Below the pieces are notes generated by a model. That model saw nothing but the letters and a program-made list of their open reading frames with translations, was not told the DNA's origin and did not search any database. Both the position numbers and the translations under genes were made by a program. DNA of 64,000 bases, taken from NCBI RefSeq assembly GCF_963378075.1, contig NZ_OY726394.1, positions 310,001 to 374,000 on the forward strand, given 5' to 3'. Positions within the stretch are counted from its first letter, which is position 1, and the number at the start of each line of letters is the position of its first letter. Shown piece by piece: positions 18,218 through 25,630 of this stretch. The stretch is from Mycolicibacter sp. MU0083 (GTDB lineage: Bacteria; Actinomycetota; Actinomycetes; Mycobacteriales; Mycobacteriaceae).

Positions 18218-19072
18218 TCAGTCGTCCTCGACGACGCCGGTGGCGTGCTGGGCGCGGTCCTCGTAGGCCTGGCGGGCCGCGGCGTCGAACTGCAGGAACA
18301 CCGTGTCGTTGCTGGTCTTCTTGTTGAGCCAACGCCGGCCGCCGTCGGGCAGCAGGCTCAACAGCATGGCGCTGCGCCGGCCGAAACCGGGTACCGACAC
18401 CAGGGTCTTGGGCTTGTCGAGCACCTTGACCACCGCGGCCGCGACGTCTTCGGGTTCCACCGGTTTCTGCGCGGCCGACGGGTGGGTGCCGGAGATCAGT
18501 TCGGTGTTGGTGAACGTCGGCAGCACGCCGCTGATCGTGACGCCCTGCGGGGCGAACTCGTCGGCCAGGGCGGTGGTCAGGCCCACCACGGCGAACTTGG
18601 TTCCGGCGTAGAGCGCCTGGCCCGGTACCGCCACGATGCCGGCCATCGAGGCGATGTTGACGATCCGGCCGCTGCGGCGTTTGACCATCTCCGGCAGCAC
18701 CAGTTGGCAGCCGTTGATCACGCCGTAGAAGTTGACCTCGGTCGCCGAGCGGATGGTCTGCGGCGTCTGGTCCAGGAACGGCCCGACCGGCATGACACCG
18801 GCATTGTTGATCAGCACGTCGATGTGGCCGTCGCCGTCGGCGCGGGCCTTGTCCAGGAACGTCGCGAACGATTCGCGGTCGGTGACGTCGAGCGGATGAC
18901 CGCTGACCTGACCGCGCGACGACAACTGCTTGACCGCCGCGTCGAGAACATGGACCTCCCGGTCGCCGATCACGACCCGGGCGCCCCGCGCCAGCAGTGC
19001 GGTGGCGGTCGCCAGCCCGATTCCACGGGCGGCGCCGGTGATAGCGATGGTTTTGCCGCGAATGTTGTCCAC
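18218..19072 (-). CDS. SDR-family oxidoreductase
   Basis: 284 aa if read from GTG 19072 (VDNIRGKTIAITGAARGIG, a typical SDR opening). TTG 19096 would add eight residues and is less likely. The TGAARGIG glycine motif, NNAG, Ser in NIASMAG and YAGTK are all present, and the C-terminal 40 residues form an extension with paired Lys/Arg. The substrate is unknown. It lies 54 bases downstream of the ArsC-fusion gene on the same strand and might be transcribed with the arsenic operon. Confidence 0.84.
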   Translation of the reverse strand: MDNIRGKTIAITGAARGIGLATATALLARGARVVIGDREVHVLDAAVKQLSSRGQVSGHPLDVTDRESFATFLDKARADGDGHIDVLINNAGVMPVGPFLDQTPQTIRSATEVNFYGVINGCQLVLPEMVKRRSGRIVNIASMAGIVAVPGQALYAGTKFAVVGLTTALADEFAPQGVTISGVLPTFTNTELISGTHPSAAQKPVEPEDVAAAVVKVLDKPKTLVSVPGFGRRSAMLLSLLPDGGRRWLNKKTSNDTVFLQFDAAARQAYEDRAQHATGVVEDD

Positions 19073-19126
19073 GCCGACGAACTTAACAGGCGTCAAGTTT
19101 GCCTGTCGATGGTCCGGGGCGACGGA

Positions 19127-20359
19127 TCAGCGCCAGCGGCCCAGGATCTCGGCGGCGTGCTTACCCAGCGCGGCCTGCAACAGCGGCCCGAAGCTGATCC
19201 GTGCGATACCGAGCGGGCCGTAGGAGGCCGGGTCCGCGGTGTCGGGCGCCGCCAGCGCGTTGACCGGCTTGGGCAGCGCCGCGGCAAGGGTCCGCAGGGT
19301 CTCCGCGTCGTGGAAACCGACCGGATAGAGCACGTCGGCACCGGCCTGCGCGCACGCGGTCAACCGTGCGATGGCGCGGTCGATCCGGTCGGAGTCGTCG
19401 CCGTCGTTACGCATGAACAGGTCGGTGCGGGCGTTGATCACCAGGTGGGTGCCCGCGGAATCGGCGGCGGCCCGCAGTGCGGCCACGTAGTCGGCGTGCT
19501 CGGATTGCGAACGCAGGCGCTTGTCCTCGCTGTGCACCGTGTCTTCGATGTTGCAGCCGACCACGCCGGCGTTGAGCAGCGCCTCGACCAGGGTGGTCGG
19601 GGATTGGGCGTAGCCGGATTCGATGTCGAGGGAGACCGGGACGTCGACGGCCGCGGTGATCAGCCGGGTCCGTTCCAGCGTCTCGGTGAACGACATCCCC
19701 TCACCGTCGTTACGGCCCATCGACAGTGCGACGGGTTTACTGCCGACCGTCAGTGCGGCGAATCCGACGTCGACGGCCAGTTTCGCCGACCAGACGTCCC
19801 ACACGGTCGGCGCGACCACCGGATTGCCCGGTTGGTGCATCGCCAGGAAAGCTGCTGCCCGCTGTCCGAGAACCTCGTTATCCGTCATTTCTACAACCAT
19901 TCCATGTGTTAAATGTCCCGACGTCGGCGGGGTCGGTTTTCCGGGGAGACCGGGCGCCAGTTCGGCGATGAGCGCGCGGACACGTTCGGCGATCTCGTCA
20001 CGCACGGCGCGCACGATGTCCGGGGGCCGGCCCGCGGGATCGTCGAGGGGCCAGTCGCGGTAACTCACACCCGGGAAGTGCGGGCAGGTGTCGCCGCAGC
20101 CCATGGTGATGACGACGTCGCTGCGCGCGACGGTACCGGCGGTGAGCACCTTCGGGGTCTGTTCGGTGATGTCGATGCCGAGTTCGGCCATCACGGCGAC
20201 GGCCGCGGGATTGATCTCCGCGGCGGGTTCGGTGCCCGCCGAACGGACGTCGATGCGGTCACCGGCGAAGTGGCGCAGCAGCGCGGCGGCCATCTGCGAC
20301 CGGCCGGCGTTGTGCACGCAGACGAACAGCACACTGGGCGTGGCGCCGGCGACGGTCAT
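19127..20359 (-). CDS. arsC: ArsC arsenate reductase fused in frame to a PEP-mutase/isocitrate-lyase-type domain
   Basis: One open frame of 410 codons holds two normally separate proteins. Residues 1-135 are a low-molecular-weight-phosphatase-type arsenate reductase: the anion loop CVHNAGR (Cys14-Arg20), then GCGDTCP with Cys88 and Cys92, giving the three cysteines of relay-type ArsC. Residues 158-410 are a TIM-barrel member of the ICL/PEP-mutase superfamily: PTVWDVWSAKLA, GRNDGEG, metal region SLDIESGY (Asp245, Glu247), NIEDTV, INARTD. It lacks the ED-K-x5-NS signature of true PEP mutase. The ATG at 20359 overlaps the acr3 stop (ATGA). An internal ATG at 19888 could start the second domain alone (253 aa), with GGAATGG 8 bases upstream. 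Whether a fusion or two proteins is made cannot be told from DNA. Confidence 0.82.
   Translation of the reverse strand: MTVAGATPSVLFVCVHNAGRSQMAAALLRHFAGDRIDVRSAGTEPAAEINPAAVAVMAELGIDITEQTPKVLTAGTVARSDVVITMGCGDTCPHFPGVSYRDWPLDDPAGRPPDIVRAVRDEIAERVRALIAELAPGLPGKPTPPTSGHLTHGMVVEMTDNEVLGQRAAAFLAMHQPGNPVVAPTVWDVWSAKLAVDVGFAALTVGSKPVALSMGRNDGEGMSFTETLERTRLITAAVDVPVSLDIESGYAQSPTTLVEALLNAGVVGCNIEDTVHSEDKRLRSQSEHADYVAALRAAADSAGTHLVINARTDLFMRNDGDDSDRIDRAIARLTACAQAGADVLYPVGFHDAETLRTLAAALPKPVNALAAPDTADPASYGPLGIARISFGPLLQAALGKHAAEILGRWR
19889..19954 (-). other. Linker joining ArsC to the PEP-mutase-like domain
   Basis: Codons 136-157 of the fused frame. The 3' half is markedly AT-richer than the surrounding genes and includes a TTA leucine codon, rare in this GC range. 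It reads like former intergenic sequence in which the arsC stop was lost. No stop interrupts the frame. Confidence 0.6.
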
Positions 20360-21408
20360 GGCCGGCGGAAGCGGGGACGCAGCGCCAGGGCGGCGTAGAC
20401 CAGCCCGACCAGGACCGGGACTTCGATCAACGGGCCGACCACGCCGGCCAGGGCCTGTCCGCTGGTGGCTCCCCAGGTGGCGATCGCCACGGCGATGGCG
20501 AGCTCGAAGTTGTTGCCCGCGGCGGTGAACGCCAGCGTGCTGGTGCGCGCGTATCCCAGCCCGAGCAGGGCGCCGAGGGCGGTGCCGCCACCCCACATGA
20601 TCGCGAAGTAGGCCAGCAACGGCAGCGCGATCCGGGCAACGTCGACGGGTTGATGGGTGATCCGATCACCCTGCAGGGCGAACAGGATCACGATCGTGAA
20701 CAGCAGCCCGTACAACGCCCAGGGGCCGATCCGCGGCAGGAACCGGGTCTCGTACCAGTCCCGACCGCGGGTCTGCTCGCCGAGACGGCGACTGGCGTAC
20801 CCGGCGGCCAGCGGGATGCCGAGGAAGATCAGCACGGATTTGGCGATCTGCCCGGGTGAGACCTCGATGCTGGTCTGCGCCAGGCCGAGCCACCCGGGCA
20901 GCACCGACAGGTAGAACCAGCCCAATGCGGCGAACATGACGATCTGGAAGAGCGAGTTCAGCGCCACCAGCACGGCGGCGGCCTCGCGGTCGCCGCAGGC
21001 CAGGTCGTTCCAGATGATCACCATCGCGATGCAGCGGGCCAACCCGACCACGATCAGCCCGGTGCGGTATTCGGGCAGATCGGCCAGCGACAGCCAGGCC
21101 AGCGCGAACATCAGCGCCGGGCCCAGGATCCAGTTCAGCAGCAACGAGGACAGCAACAGCCGGCGGTCGCCGGTGACGGTGTCCAGCCGGTCGTAGCGGA
21201 CCTTCGCCAGCACCGGATACATCATCACCAGCAGCCCGACGGCGATCGGCAGCGAGATCCCGTCGATCTGCACCGCGCCGAGGCCGGAGCCCAGGCCCGG
21301 GGCGACGCGGCCCAGCGCCAGGCCGGCGACCATGGCCAGCCCGATCCAGAGCGGCAGCAGCCGGTCGAGGGTGGACAAGCGCGGAGTGGCGGATGTGGTG
21401 TCAGTCAT
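20356..21408 (-). CDS. acr3: Acr3-family arsenite efflux permease
   Basis: 350 aa, ten predicted membrane helices. The Acr3 core is clear: ALMFALAWLSL, then GLARCIAMVIIWNDLACGD with the conserved transport cysteine, and ALNSLFQIVMFA. It extrudes As(III) using the proton gradient. It overlaps arsC by 4 bases and the ArsI/CadI-like gene by 8, so the three form one operon. M. tuberculosis carries Acr3 and ArsC as one fused protein as I recall; here they are separate and ArsC has a different partner. Confidence 0.93.
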   Translation of the reverse strand: MTDTTSATPRLSTLDRLLPLWIGLAMVAGLALGRVAPGLGSGLGAVQIDGISLPIAVGLLVMMYPVLAKVRYDRLDTVTGDRRLLLSSLLLNWILGPALMFALAWLSLADLPEYRTGLIVVGLARCIAMVIIWNDLACGDREAAAVLVALNSLFQIVMFAALGWFYLSVLPGWLGLAQTSIEVSPGQIAKSVLIFLGIPLAAGYASRRLGEQTRGRDWYETRFLPRIGPWALYGLLFTIVILFALQGDRITHQPVDVARIALPLLAYFAIMWGGGTALGALLGLGYARTSTLAFTAAGNNFELAIAVAIATWGATSGQALAGVVGPLIEVPVLVGLVYAALALRPRFRRP

Positions 21409-21787
21409 CGGAGCCGAAGGTATCGGTGTCGGCGAGCTTGGTGTAGATCTCCCAGCGTTCCCCGTCGGGGCCGCGGACCCAGATCTTGTCCTGCTCGGCG
21501 AAGCAGCAGGTGGTGTCGAACTCGGCTTCGGTGGGCATTCCGGCTCCGGTGAGGCGCTCGGATTCGGCCGTCACGGCCTCGGTGGCGGGAACCTCGATGC
21601 CGAGGTGGTTGAGAGAGCCGCCGGCTCCGGGGTTTTCGAACAGCACCAGCTTCAGTGGCGGGTCGACGATCGCAAAGTTGGCGTAACCCGGTTTGGTTTT
21701 GTCGGGTGCGGTGTCGAAGAGGGTGGAGTAGAACGCGATCGCGGCGTCGAGGTCGTCGACGTTGAGTGCGAGTTGGATGCGTGACAT
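21401..21787 (-). CDS. ArsI/CadI-type vicinal-oxygen-chelate dioxygenase (candidate C-As lyase)
   Basis: 128 aa, one VOC (glyoxalase-fold) domain. It carries the features reported for ArsI, the Fe(II)-dependent lyase that cleaves the carbon-arsenic bond of trivalent organoarsenicals: a vicinal cysteine pair Cys94-Cys95 in DTTCCFAEQDKIWV, and metal-ligand positions Gln5, His61 (LNHLG) and Glu113 (ERWEIY). M. tuberculosis CadI (Rv2641), known for cadmium induction, belongs to the same family, so either activity is possible. It is first in the arsenic operon, divergent from arsR. Confidence 0.85.
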   Translation of the reverse strand: MSRIQLALNVDDLDAAIAFYSTLFDTAPDKTKPGYANFAIVDPPLKLVLFENPGAGGSLNHLGIEVPATEAVTAESERLTGAGMPTEAEFDTTCCFAEQDKIWVRGPDGERWEIYTKLADTDTFGSDD

Positions 21788-21807
21788 GACAATCCCCCGG
21801 GGGGTGC

Positions 21808-21864
21808 GACATATATCGAACTATTTGGACGACGCAAGCATGCACCTTGATTTCGATATATGTC
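21808..21864. promoter_or_regulatory. Probable ArsR operator pair (inverted repeat) in the divergent promoter region
   Basis: GACATATATCGA (21808-21819) and its exact reverse complement TCGATATATGTC (21853-21864) are separated by 33 bases between the start of the ars operon and arsR. Each arm is AT-rich in a GC-rich genome and similar to known ArsR sites, which carry dyads around ATAT. One arm lies near each promoter, so ArsR may control both directions. Direct sequence observation; the function is inferred. Confidence 0.72.
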
Positions 21865-21888
21865 AATGTTTTGTGGCAGGATGGGGTG

Positions 21889-22248
21889 ATGCCCAAGGCG
21901 TTGCCGGTGATCGACATGACCGCCCCGGTGTGCTGTGCGCCGGTGGCATCGGGGCCGATGAGCGATGCCGATGCGTTGGCGGTTGCCCTGCGGCTCAAAG
22001 CGTTAGCGGATCCGGCGCGGGTCAAGATCGTGTCCTACCTGTTCAGCTCGAGTACAGGTGGGGAGATCTCGGGGGATTTGGCCGCGGTGCTGCAGCTGAG
22101 CGAATCGACGGTGAGTCACCATCTGACCCAACTGCGTAAGGCGGGGCTGGTGGTATCGGAGCGGCGCGGGACGACCATGTTCCACCGGGTGCGCCCGGAG
22201 GCGCTGCAGGCCTTGTGTGCGGCCCTGGATCCCAACTGCTGCGCCTGA
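21889..22248 (+). CDS. arsR: ArsR-family metalloregulator
   Basis: 119 aa from ATG 21889 (an upstream ATG at 21847 would lie on top of the operator). Winged-helix repressor with recognition helix SESTVSHHLTQLRKAGLV. The As(III) ligands are probably Cys15-Cys16 near the N-terminus (VCCAP), the same place as in the corynebacterial ArsR type. The third ligand of that type (near residue 55) is absent here; instead Cys110 and a terminal Cys117-Cys118 occur. Derepression by arsenite of both itself and the divergent operon is expected. Confidence 0.9.
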   Translation: MPKALPVIDMTAPVCCAPVASGPMSDADALAVALRLKALADPARVKIVSYLFSSSTGGEISGDLAAVLQLSESTVSHHLTQLRKAGLVVSERRGTTMFHRVRPEALQALCAALDPNCCA

Positions 22249-22250
22249 AC

Positions 22251-23435
22251 TCAGCGGAATGCGCCGATGCCGGTGAACGCCTGACCGAGCACCAACTGGT
22301 GCATCTCGGGGGTGCCCTCGTAGGTCAGCACCGACTCCAGGTTGACCATGTGCCGGATCACCGGATATTCCAGCGATATCCCGTTGCCGCCCAGGATGGT
22401 TCGCGCCGTTCGGCAGATCTCCAGGGCGCTGCGGGTGTTGTTGAGCTTACCGAAGCTGACCTGCTCGGGACGTAACCCGGCGGTGTCCTTGAGCCGGCCC
22501 AGATGCAGCGAGAGCAACTGTCCCTTGTGCAGTTCGACGGCCATGTCGACCAGCTTGGCCTGGGTGAGCTGGAACCCGGCGATCGGCTTGCCGAACTGGG
22601 TGCGCGCGGTGGCGTAGTCGCGGGCGGCCAGCCACGCCGACCGCGCCGCACCCATTGCGCCCCAGATGATTCCGTAACGCGCCTCGGACAGGCTGGCCAG
22701 TGCGCCCTTGACGCCGCGGGCCTTCGGCAGCAGCGCCTCGGCGGGCAGTCGCACATCGTCGAGCACCAGTTCGCTGGTGATCGAGGCGCGCAGTGACAGC
22801 TTGTGGTGAATCGTGTTCGCGGTGAAGCCGGGGGTGCCGGTGGGCACGATGAACCCGCGGATGCCCTCATCGGTGGCTGCCCACACCACCGCCACATCGG
22901 CGATGGAGCCGTTGGTGATCCACATCTTGCGGCCATTGAGAATCCAGTCGGATCCGTCGCGGCGGGCCCGGGTGGTCATGGCCGCAGGGTCGGAGCCCAC
23001 ATCGGGCTCGGTCAGCCCGAAGCAGCCGATCAGCTCACCGGCGGCCATCCCCGGCAGCCACTGCTGCTTCTGTTCCTCGGACCCGTTGTTGTAGATCGAA
23101 TACATCGCCAGTGAACCCTGCACGCTCACCAGCGAGCGGATGCCGGAGTCGGCGGCCTCCAGCTCGGTACAGGCCAGCCCGTAGTGCACCGCCGACGCAC
23201 CGCTGCAGCCGTACCCCTGCAGGTGCATGCCCAGCAGGCCGAGCCGGCCGAACTCCCGGGCCAGTTCGCGGGCCGGCAGGTCGCCGATCTCGAACCATTC
23301 GCCGAGGTGCGGTTGTACGTGCTCGGCACAGAACCGAGCGACGGTGTCGCGCAGTGCGATTTCGTCGTCGGAGAGCAGGGTGTCCAGGCTCAGCGGATCG
23401 ATCGGGTCGAAGGACGCGGTGCTGCCGGTTGCCAT
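22251..23435 (-). CDS. fadE7: Acyl-CoA dehydrogenase, glutaryl-CoA dehydrogenase-like (FadE7 position)
   Basis: 394 aa, the full ACAD fold. The FAD/substrate loop FGLTEPDVGSDP and ITNGS are present, and the catalytic base is the Glu in LTYEGTPEMHQLVLGQAFTG, a C-terminal pattern close to human glutaryl-CoA dehydrogenase (TYEGT..IH). Length and place match Rv0400c (fadE7, 395 aa). Whether it decarboxylates glutaryl-CoA or oxidises a fatty acyl-CoA is unresolved. It ends 2 bases from the arsR stop with no visible terminator between. Confidence 0.87.
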   Translation of the reverse strand: MATGSTASFDPIDPLSLDTLLSDDEIALRDTVARFCAEHVQPHLGEWFEIGDLPARELAREFGRLGLLGMHLQGYGCSGASAVHYGLACTELEAADSGIRSLVSVQGSLAMYSIYNNGSEEQKQQWLPGMAAGELIGCFGLTEPDVGSDPAAMTTRARRDGSDWILNGRKMWITNGSIADVAVVWAATDEGIRGFIVPTGTPGFTANTIHHKLSLRASITSELVLDDVRLPAEALLPKARGVKGALASLSEARYGIIWGAMGAARSAWLAARDYATARTQFGKPIAGFQLTQAKLVDMAVELHKGQLLSLHLGRLKDTAGLRPEQVSFGKLNNTRSALEICRTARTILGGNGISLEYPVIRHMVNLESVLTYEGTPEMHQLVLGQAFTGIGAFR

Positions 23436-23862
23436 CCGTTCATCCTGCCACCCGGACGGCGGCCCGGAACCGGTCAGTTGGCGGGTGCGCCCGGGGTTCC
23501 GTCGGTGCCGCCGGCAGAGCCGAGTGCTGGCAACGCCTATTACTCGGCCTGATTTTTTATGTCGACGCCGGCGGTTATTCGGCGGAAATCGTCGGCGGCG
23601 AGGAGTTTTAAGGATGCAATTAAATTATTCGCCGTGATTTTTAACCCGATCCATTGTGACGCCCGTCTCAATTATCTGCGCTACCTGGGGAAACGTCGGA
23701 ATATCGACGGCCGGGGTCCGGCTGGAGGACGGCAGATGAACGGATTTTGAACATTGCCGTTTCGGCCTTTTCCGGGTCGTCCGATCGGGCGGAATTCGGC
23801 TACGTTCGTGCTCTGCCGAGCGGAGCGTCGTTCGGCGTGATCAGCGTGGAAGGACTCGGCAG
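23436..23862. other. Intergenic region with an AT-rich stretch; no convincing gene
   Basis: 427 bases between fadE7 and the secreted-protein gene. From about 23545 to 23780 the base composition drops well below the genome norm (runs such as TTTTTTATG and AATTAAATTATT). Short open frames at 23111-23611 and 23559-23750 have no good ribosome site and no protein-like composition. The last 60 bases probably hold the promoter of the gene at 23863. Confidence 0.55.
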
Positions 23863-24420
23863 ATGAGTGGTCGCCGTCGTGGCGGTTCGGGTAGGGGCGT
23901 GGCTGCAGCGGTTCTGGCGCTGAGCTGCTGCCTGCTGTCCGCGCCCGCCGCGAACGCCGACTTCGACGACCTGTTCGACATCGTCTTCGGTGCGGCCGGC
24001 GGCGTCGACGTCGACCCGGGCGACCTTCCGCTGGACCCGGGCGGTTTCGACGTCTCGCAGGTGCTGCAGGATCCGCTGGCGCAACTCGACCAGCTGTTCC
24101 ACGACGCCCCCGGAGAACCGGATGCGGGATCAGCGGCCGATCCCGGACCGGGCGATCACACCGGTTCCGACTCCGACGGCGAGGCCACCCCGCCCGCGGA
24201 CAACACCGGGGCCCCGTCGGGATCGCCGCGCCACGACGGGAACTCCGAGAACTCCAACGGCACCTCCAACTTCCCCAAGATGCCCGGTGGCGGCGGCAGC
24301 GGTGGCGGTGGCAACGGCGGTGGTTCGGGGTCTCCCGCCAACAACGCCAAGAAGGCGAACGCCGCAGCTACCAAGCCCGCGGCGGACCTGCCGAAGGCCG
24401 ACGGCGTAGGCGCCGGATAG
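23863..24420 (+). CDS. Secreted low-complexity protein with ADFDDLFD mature N-terminus
   Basis: 185 aa. A Sec-type signal peptide: basic MSGRRRGGSGRG, a hydrophobic core (AAAVLALSCCLLS) and a probable cut after PAANA (about residue 31). The mature start ADFDDLFD closely resembles ADIDELFD at the same place in the glycine-rich protein at 48028. Then follow an Asp/Pro/Gly-rich segment, a Ser/Asn region, a short GGGGSGGGG stretch and a Lys/Ala tail. No enzyme motif. Probably a surface or secreted structural protein of mycobacteria; function unknown. Confidence 0.75.
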   Translation: MSGRRRGGSGRGVAAAVLALSCCLLSAPAANADFDDLFDIVFGAAGGVDVDPGDLPLDPGGFDVSQVLQDPLAQLDQLFHDAPGEPDAGSAADPGPGDHTGSDSDGEATPPADNTGAPSGSPRHDGNSENSNGTSNFPKMPGGGGSGGGGNGGGSGSPANNAKKANAAATKPAADLPKADGVGAG

Positions 24421-24453
24421 CGTCGTCGCCGGGCCTGCTGGCAGGCTGAAGCG

Positions 24454-25566
24454 ATGCCCGGTTCGATCAGTGACATCCTGCCGTCCGCGGCCGCGCTGCT
24501 CGGGTTTCCGGGTGCCGCCGACCCGCTCGGTCTGCGTGACCGCATCGGCGAGGTACCACGGGTGGCGGTGGTCTTGCTAGACGGGCTGGGCTATCACCTG
24601 TTGCCGGAGTTGACTCAGGATGCACCGCTGCTGGCATCGGTACTGGCCGGTGACACCGGCGAATTGGCCGAGCTGTCCTGCACCTTCCCCTCCACCACGC
24701 CGACCAGCCTGGTCTCCCTGGGCACCGGTGCGGCGCCGGGGGAGCACGGTGTTCTCGGCTTCACCGTCAACGTGCCCGGCACCGATCGGGTGCTGACGCA
24801 CATCTTCTGGGGAGACGACCCCGCGCCGACGGCCTGGCAGCCGGTCCCCACCTGGTTCCAGCGACTGCGCGCCGCCGGAGTGGACTCCCGGGCGGTGCTG
24901 CCGGAGCTGTTCATCGGCAGCGGATTGACCGAATCCGCTTATCGGGGGGCCGAATTCCTGTCGGTGGCCCGCGGTGAGGACTACGGGCAGCGGTTGGCCG
25001 CCGAGTTGGCATCGCCCGGCCTGGTCTACGGCTACACCGCGGCACTGGACCATGCCGCGCACGTCTCGGGGATCGGTTCCGAGCATTGGCATGCGGCGGC
25101 CACCAAAGTCGATGCGCTGCTGCGGCAGCTCGTCGACGCACTGCCCGATGACGCGGTGCTCCTGGTCACCGCCGACCACGGCGGGTTGAACGTACCGGAG
25201 TCCGCGCGTATCGATCTGGACGCCGACCCGGTGCTGGCGGCCGGCATCCGGGTCGTCGCCGGCGAGCCGCGGGTCCGCTATCTGCACACCGAACCCGGTG
25301 CCACCGCCGATGTGCTGGCTGCCTGGACCGAACGGCTGGCCGGGCGGGCGCTGGTGCAGAGCCGTGAGCAAGCGGTGGCCTCCGGGGTATTCGGGCCGAT
25401 GCGCGACGACCACCTGGCGCGCATCGGCGACGTCGTGGTCACCTGCACCGGGGATACCGCGATCCTGGCGACCGCCCACGAGCCGCCGCAGACGGCGCAG
25501 CTGGTGGGCTTCCACGGCGGGCTGACACCGGTCGAGACCGCCATCCCGCTCATTACCCTGCGTTGA
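24454..25566 (+). CDS. Type I phosphodiesterase/nucleotide pyrophosphatase (alkaline-phosphatase superfamily)
   Basis: 370 aa. The bimetal hydrolase core is visible: VVLLDGLGYHL supplies the first Asp ligand, TFPSTTPTSL the nucleophilic Thr, TAALDHAAHVSG a DxxxH pair, LVTADHGG the DH pair and GFHGG the last His. It is expected to cleave phosphodiester or pyrophosphate bonds. No clear signal peptide, so it may act in the cytoplasm. It is convergent with the antiporter gene, and its stop lies inside the hairpin 25561-25623. Confidence 0.85.
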   Translation: MPGSISDILPSAAALLGFPGAADPLGLRDRIGEVPRVAVVLLDGLGYHLLPELTQDAPLLASVLAGDTGELAELSCTFPSTTPTSLVSLGTGAAPGEHGVLGFTVNVPGTDRVLTHIFWGDDPAPTAWQPVPTWFQRLRAAGVDSRAVLPELFIGSGLTESAYRGAEFLSVARGEDYGQRLAAELASPGLVYGYTAALDHAAHVSGIGSEHWHAAATKVDALLRQLVDALPDDAVLLVTADHGGLNVPESARIDLDADPVLAAGIRVVAGEPRVRYLHTEPGATADVLAAWTERLAGRALVQSREQAVASGVFGPMRDDHLARIGDVVVTCTGDTAILATAHEPPQTAQLVGFHGGLTPVETAIPLITLR

Positions 25567-25623
25567 CTCTGAACTCAGGGCGCGGCCTACTCGCACTTTC
25601 CCGCCCTGGTCGCAGAGTCAACG
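25561..25623. terminator. Nested hairpin between convergent genes (probable bidirectional terminator)
   Basis: The outer arms CGTTGACTCTG (25561-25571) and CAGAGTCAACG (25613-25623) pair perfectly over 11 bp. Inside, CAGGGCG (25576-25582) pairs with CGCCCTG (25602-25608). The structure is near-symmetric, spans the phosphodiesterase stop codon and ends 8 bases before the antiporter stop, so it would fold in both transcripts. Confidence 0.7.
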
Positions 25624-25630
25624 GGGAGGG

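Noticed and set aside
19127..20596. Longer ArsC start at 20596
   Set aside because: The added 79 residues are antisense-like Arg/Pro/Gly text inside acr3; ATG 20359 has the ATGA overlap and the proper ArsC N-terminus.
23559..23750. 63-codon plus-strand frame in the AT-rich gap
   Set aside because: No ribosome site, composition not protein-like, and AT-rich DNA alone explains the frame.
24577..25596. 339-codon minus-strand frame opposite the phosphodiesterase
   Set aside because: The plus strand encodes a complete metal-hydrolase core; the reverse frame is low-complexity.
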